A stretch of 5,086 nt of DNA from NCBI GenBank assembly GCA_937915965.1, contig CALGHC010000282.1, positions 1 through 5,086 on the forward strand, written 5' to 3'. Positions 1-5,086 of this stretch are shown in pieces; the stretch's first letter is position 1; every line of letters begins with the position of its first letter. Both the position numbers and the translations under genes were made by a program. The stretch comes from an uncultured Myxococcales bacterium. Its GTDB lineage: Bacteria; Myxococcota_A; UBA9042. The notes under the pieces are model-generated. The model was not told the origin of the DNA. It searched no databases and worked only from the letters and a program-made list of their open reading frames with translations.

Positions 1-1447
1 CCTCTTCCAGGGTACGCCTTGCCTCCGGGGTCGCGGGGCCGATGCCGTCGTCGGAAGGCGGCGCGCCTTCGGACGACGGCTGCCGTTCGTCGTCTCTCTT
101 GTCGCGGCCTTCTTCGCCCGCCTCCGCGGCCTTGTCGCTGGCTTCCTCGTCTGCGGTCGCCGCCTTGTCGTCTTCCTTGGCCGGTGTGCCGCCGCCCGCG
201 TCGGCGCCGGCAGCCGCCTTGGCCGCTTCGTCTTGGCGTTTGTCGCGCTCGCTGCTGCGCGCCTTGCGACGGGTTCCGACCGTCACCTGCGGCAGGCTGG
301 GCTGACACGATGACATGCGCAGGGCGCCCGCGCAGGTCACGCCGTAGTAGCCTTGGCGCTCGAAAGGCTTCAGTTTCTTGCCCAAGTAGTTGTCCGTCAG
401 CAGTGTGCTCCAGGCCAGGCGCACGTCGGTCTCCGCGCTGCCCTTTGTGTCCTTCGCGTCCTTGGCGGACCTGGCACCCTTCTCGCCCGCCTTTGCCTCC
501 CGTCCCGCGCTGTCCGGCAGCGCAAAAGCAAAGTGAATCTGAATGGTTGCGCCGCGAAGGCCGGCTTTTCCGGGCGGCAACAGGAGGTGCGAGCGCTCCT
601 CGACCACGAGCTCCAGATCGTCGCCGAAGGCGTCGACGCCTTCCAAGCTCAGCGCCGCCGCGTTGGCGGTACCGCGGGCGGCGGAGAGGATGGCGATCTT
701 GGACTTCTGGTCGATGACAGCCTTGAGGGTCACGACCCCCATCACCAGATCGGTGAAGAGCAGCGTTTGCACCGGCGGCGGCCCGCCGCCGGCGATTCCG
801 CCCAGGTTGGGCGTAGGTAGGGCGTAGCCGGGATTGCGCAGGATGGTGTCAGACACGTGGAGGTCGATGCGGCCGGTGACGTCGTCGGCGCTGCCTCCCC
901 AGTGGATCTTCAGGCTACCGTCGATCAGTCCGTCCAGGTCGCCGCTGACCACCTCCTGCTTGGCAAGCAGCCAGCGCCCGATCCCCAACGCGCCGATCGG
1001 CAAGCTCGCGACGCGTTCGATCTCTACGTCGATGACGTCGCCAGCGACCAGGACGTGGCCCCCTTCGATCTCGCCGGTGCCGACCTCGACCTCGAAATCG
1101 ACATCGTACTCGCGGCTGAACAGCGCTCGCATGACCGCGATGCTGGCTCGTAGGACGTCGACGTGCAGCGTCACAGGCTTGCCAATCTGACCACCTCCGC
1201 CCTCGGGCGCAGGCATCTTGACGCTCACGTCCTCGAGCTCGACGCTGCCAAAGAGACCGATCGACATCGTGCCGATGGAAAGCGGGTAGCCGGCTTGGGT
1301 CGCGCGGGCCTCAAGAGAGCGCTTGAGCTGCCGCGCGGGGAAGGTGGCGACCAGCGCGATCGCCACGGCCACCACGAAGAAGAGGACGTACCCCGTCCAC
1401 ATGCCGACGGCCCGCAGCCGGCCACCGATTGGAACGACGTCGTTCAT
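1..1447 (-). CDS. gspN: Type II secretion protein GspN, AsmA-like long type, 5' part (C-terminus outside window)
   Basis: The frame starts at ATG 1447 and stays open for 482 codons to the left edge; no stop is present, so the gene continues outside. Residues about 16-36 form one hydrophobic segment ending in TFPAR, and the rest is predicted periplasmic. Residues about 50-390 are rich in short alternating strands with SVELEDVSV-like and LDGLIDGSLKIHW-like patterns, typical of AsmA-like proteins and of the long GspN family found in Leptospira and deltaproteobacterial T2SS operons. GspN is an accessory T2SS protein of uncertain role, absent from many systems. A Lys/Asp/Ala-rich insert lies at about 312-341, a cysteine pair at 372 and 381, and from about 394 on the protein becomes a highly charged Ala/Lys/Glu/Asp tail. 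Visible length already far exceeds the roughly 250 residues of enterobacterial GspN. It overlaps gspM by ATGA. The call rests on position after gspM, topology and fold style; a divergent AsmA-domain protein in the same operon is the alternative name. Confidence 0.83.
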   Translation of the reverse strand, partial: MNDVVPIGGRLRAVGMWTGYVLFFVVAVAIALVATFPARQLKRSLEARATQAGYPLSIGTMSIGLFGSVELEDVSVKMPAPEGGGGQIGKPVTLHVDVLRASIAVMRALFSREYDVDFEVEVGTGEIEGGHVLVAGDVIDVEIERVASLPIGALGIGRWLLAKQEVVSGDLDGLIDGSLKIHWGGSADDVTGRIDLHVSDTILRNPGYALPTPNLGGIAGGGPPPVQTLLFTDLVMGVVTLKAVIDQKSKIAILSAARGTANAAALSLEGVDAFGDDLELVVEERSHLLLPPGKAGLRGATIQIHFAFALPDSAGREAKAGEKGARSAKDAKDTKGSAETDVRLAWSTLLTDNYLGKKLKPFERQGYYGVTCAGALRMSSCQPSLPQVTVGTRRKARSSERDKRQDEAAKAAAGADAGGGTPAKEDDKAATADEEASDKAAEAGEEGRDKRDDERQPSSEGAPPSDDGIGPATPEARRTLEE

Positions 1448-2117
1448 GGGGCCTCCTGGGCACCGCCGTAGCGGAACTGGCCCACCTTCATCTTGGCGCG
1501 GAACTGGTCGTGATTTGGCGACTGCCGGCTCATATCCATCGAGATGCCGAAGAGCCGATCGGGGTGCGTCTCGATCTTCTCCATGAGTTGGAACAGCGCC
1601 GAGTCGGGGACCTGATCGAAGACGACGTCAATGGTCGCCAGGAACACCTGCTTTTCTTTCGCCTTGTTGGTCTTCTTCGGGCGCCGCCGGGCGGTCTTGG
1701 TCTTCGATGTCAGCTCGGCGAAGATCTCGCTCGCATTGGCAAACTTCACGTACTCGCTCAGCTTCGCGATTGACGTCGCGCCTTCGGCATACTTCCGCTC
1801 GAACTGGATCTCCTTGGCGATCTCGAGAAGCGTCGATTGCAGGGAGCCCTCGGCGGCGCGGGTCAAGAGTTCGTCGACGGCTACCTCCTCGGCGCGCGAG
1901 GCCAGGTAGTCCTGCGCCTTGTCGATGATCTGCTCGAGCGCCTCATCGTGATGCGTGACCTCTTCTTCGAGGGCGCTGACCTTGCGGCTGACCAGCAGAC
2001 CAGCGAGGGCGACAAGCGCGACGATCACCAGCAGGCCACCGCCGATCAATAGCTTGCGCTCGCGCTCGCTCATCCGCTCAAGGGCGCCCAACATGTTGCT
2101 GGAGCGTATCCTGTTCA

Positions 2118-2121
<4 letters not shown>
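1444..2121 (-). CDS. gspM: Type II secretion inner-membrane protein GspM (PilO-like)
   Basis: GspM is a small bitopic inner-membrane protein that binds GspL through a periplasmic ferredoxin-like domain. This 225-residue protein has a short N-terminal cytoplasmic part ending in SERERKLL, one hydrophobic segment at about 24-44, a coiled-coil-like region at about 47-110, and a C-terminal strand-helix-strand-strand stretch at about 158-219 with a PDSALFQLMEKIETHP helix like that of GspM/PilO proteins. Between coil and fold lies a strongly basic, low-complexity segment at 140-157, ten Lys/Arg in 18 residues, which is unusual for the family. Two ATG codons are adjacent (2121 and 2118); the start given is the longer. 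The start overlaps the gspL stop as ATGATGA, and its own TGA overlaps the gspN ATG, so all three are probably coupled in translation. Sequence similarity among GspM proteins is low, so the call rests on size, topology, the C-terminal pattern and the position after gspL. Confidence 0.87.
1452..1457 (-). promoter_or_regulatory. Shine-Dalgarno site of gspN inside the gspM 3' end
   Basis: A consensus AGGAGG lies on the coding strand, 4 bases before the ATG at 1447-1445. It sits in the last codons of gspM and decides the gspN start in favour of this ATG over the in-frame ATG at 1402, which would fall at the edge of the membrane segment. Confidence 0.75.
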
Positions 2122-4103
<1,982 letters not shown>

Positions 4104-4109
4104 GGTGGA

Positions 4110-4115
4110 TCCTCT
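4110..4115 (-). promoter_or_regulatory. Shine-Dalgarno site of gspL
   Basis: The coding strand reads AGAGGA, then a 6-base spacer, then the ATG at 4103-4101. The site overlaps the last two bases of the gspK TAG stop, so ribosomes finishing gspK end directly on the gspL initiation region. This supports the ATG at 4103 as the gspL start. Confidence 0.7.
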
Positions 4116-5086
4116 AGTCCTCTCGCCAGTAGACGTAGCGCTGCGAGCGGGTATCGAGCAGCGCGGTGATCAGTTTGGTCACCGGGCCGCTCGTGCCATA
4201 GGCGGTGATGCGGACAATTTTTCCGGAGGTGCCGACGTCGGCGAGCATGGCGCCGCGGTTGATCTTCAGCGCGTCCGCGTAGGTCTTGCCGCCCGGTCCT
4301 TGCAGCGACAGCACGCCGCCCAGTTTGTCGAAGAAGGTGATGAAGCGTTGGGGGCTGGAGAATGGCGGGCTGAAGATCATTCGCTTGAGGGTGCGGCACA
4401 CCTCGATGTACTGGCCGGCGACGTTCACGGGCACGAGAGCGGCGTTCTCGAAGCTGCGCGCGCAGACGATCGGCTCGTTGCGGGGGGCAGCGAGGTTCTT
4501 GCACACCAGCGCCTTGAGCACCTCAATCGGCGCCGTGTTCACGTTGAGCTTGTCGGTGTTGTAGACGGTCAGCTGGTCGCGCAGCTTGCACCACAGCGCG
4601 TCGGTCATGCCTTCGACCAGGCGGACCTCCTCGACGGTGTCGTAGGGGGCGTCCTTGCTCTTGTAGCCAGCCCGCGCGTAGGCGACGCCCTCGGCGGCGC
4701 TCGATTCAAGTACCTTGCGGCTGGCCGGGTCGATGTCGGTCTTGTTGGTGTCGCTGTCGGCCCAGTCGATGATGTTGAGGGTCAGCTCGACCATGTCCTT
4801 GTCGAGCTCGCCGACCTGACTGACGCCCTCATTGCGCTCCAGCAGCTTGTAGAGCGTGTCGAACGTGGCCTGCTTCTCGCCGAGGTTGCCGATGCGGTTG
4901 ATGTTGACCCGGCCGTCCTCGTCCGTCGACGTGCAGCCGCACTCGCCGCGCGCGAGGCCAGCGGCCTCCCTGTCCGAGAGGTCGATGAGTGGGATGCCCA
5001 TCAGCGCCATCTTTCCCTTGCAGAAGGCGTTGACGAACTCGCAGGCGTAGGCCGCCGTCGTGATGTTTGGCTTGCGGCCACCAATG
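4114..5086 (-). CDS. gspK: Type II secretion minor pseudopilin GspK, 3' part (N-terminus outside window)
   Basis: GspK is the large minor pseudopilin that, with GspI and GspJ, forms the tip complex of the T2SS pseudopilus in the periplasm. The frame is open to the right edge: the 25 complete codons upstream of the ATG at 5010 are also open, so that ATG is internal. The prepilin leader and N-terminal hydrophobic helix lie outside. About 323 codons are visible, ending in TAG at 4114-4116. Numbering from codon 5085, the family signatures are DEDGRVNIN at about 55-63 (the usual DE-GK-NiN block), IDWADSD at about 105-111 (acidic, where known GspK structures bind calcium), VEEVRLVEGM at about 151-160, the TVY...LNVNTA block at about 173-185, and a terminal strand ending YVYWRED. 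Eight cysteines are spread through the visible part, plausible disulfides for a periplasmic protein. gspL follows 10 bp downstream. Identification is firm; the true start cannot be given. Confidence 0.93.
   Translation of the reverse strand, partial: IGGRKPNITTAAYACEFVNAFCKGKMALMGIPLIDLSDREAAGLARGECGCTSTDEDGRVNINRIGNLGEKQATFDTLYKLLERNEGVSQVGELDKDMVELTLNIIDWADSDTNKTDIDPASRKVLESSAAEGVAYARAGYKSKDAPYDTVEEVRLVEGMTDALWCKLRDQLTVYNTDKLNVNTAPIEVLKALVCKNLAAPRNEPIVCARSFENAALVPVNVAGQYIEVCRTLKRMIFSPPFSSPQRFITFFDKLGGVLSLQGPGGKTYADALKINRGAMLADVGTSGKIVRITAYGTSGPVTKLITALLDTRSQRYVYWRED

Noticed and set aside
19..820. Long plus-strand open frames (up to 232 codons) opposite gspN
   Set aside because: Their translations are Arg/Pro/Ser/Ala-rich with no recognisable domain, and they lie antisense to a continuous GspN frame. 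In GC-rich DNA such antisense frames are expected by chance.
4104..4113. A promoter or terminator between gspK and gspL
   Set aside because: The gap is 10 bp and is filled by the gspL Shine-Dalgarno region; there is no room for either.
4114..5010. A complete 298-codon gspK starting at the ATG at 5010
   Set aside because: The frame stays open upstream to the window edge and the residues there fit GspK; the prepilin leader and hydrophobic helix are missing from the 5010 start, so it is internal.

Overview
The window is wall-to-wall coding sequence on the minus strand. Read from its right end to its left end it holds four consecutive genes of a type II secretion system (T2SS, general secretion pathway): gspK (3' part), gspL (complete), gspM (complete) and gspN (5' part). 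The K-L-M-N order, the family motifs and the tight spacing agree, so the operon assignment is secure even though both outer genes are cut by the window edges.

The DNA is GC-rich, with strong G/C preference at third codon positions. A GspN of the long AsmA-like type and a GspL with a well-preserved actin-like/PilM-like cytoplasmic domain suggest a deltaproteobacterium in the old sense, most likely Myxococcota. This is inferred from gene style and order; no rRNA or other taxonomic marker is present.

Layout: 5086-4114 gspK, open to the right edge, encoding the minor pseudopilin of the pseudopilus tip; 4103-2118 gspL, the inner-membrane actin-like scaffold that recruits the GspE ATPase; 2121-1444 gspM, the bitopic inner-membrane partner of GspL; 1447-1 gspN, a membrane-anchored periplasmic protein with no stop codon before the left edge. 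gspK and gspL are 10 bp apart. gspL/gspM and gspM/gspN overlap by 4 bp as ATGA, each with a Shine-Dalgarno sequence inside the end of the upstream gene, so translational coupling is likely. No internal promoter, terminator, RNA gene, mobile element or CRISPR array was seen, and no stretch over 10 bp lacks a gene.

Together GspL and GspM form the inner-membrane platform that links the cytoplasmic ATPase to the pseudopilus; GspK primes or caps that pseudopilus; GspN is an accessory envelope component. No new system is evident. The unusual part is a recurring one: GspL, GspM and GspN each carry charged, low-complexity insertions or tails on the predicted periplasmic side. These include a pure Asp-Ala repeat encoded by a 6-bp tandem array in gspL, a strongly basic segment in GspM and a long Lys/Glu/Asp/Ala-rich tail in GspN.
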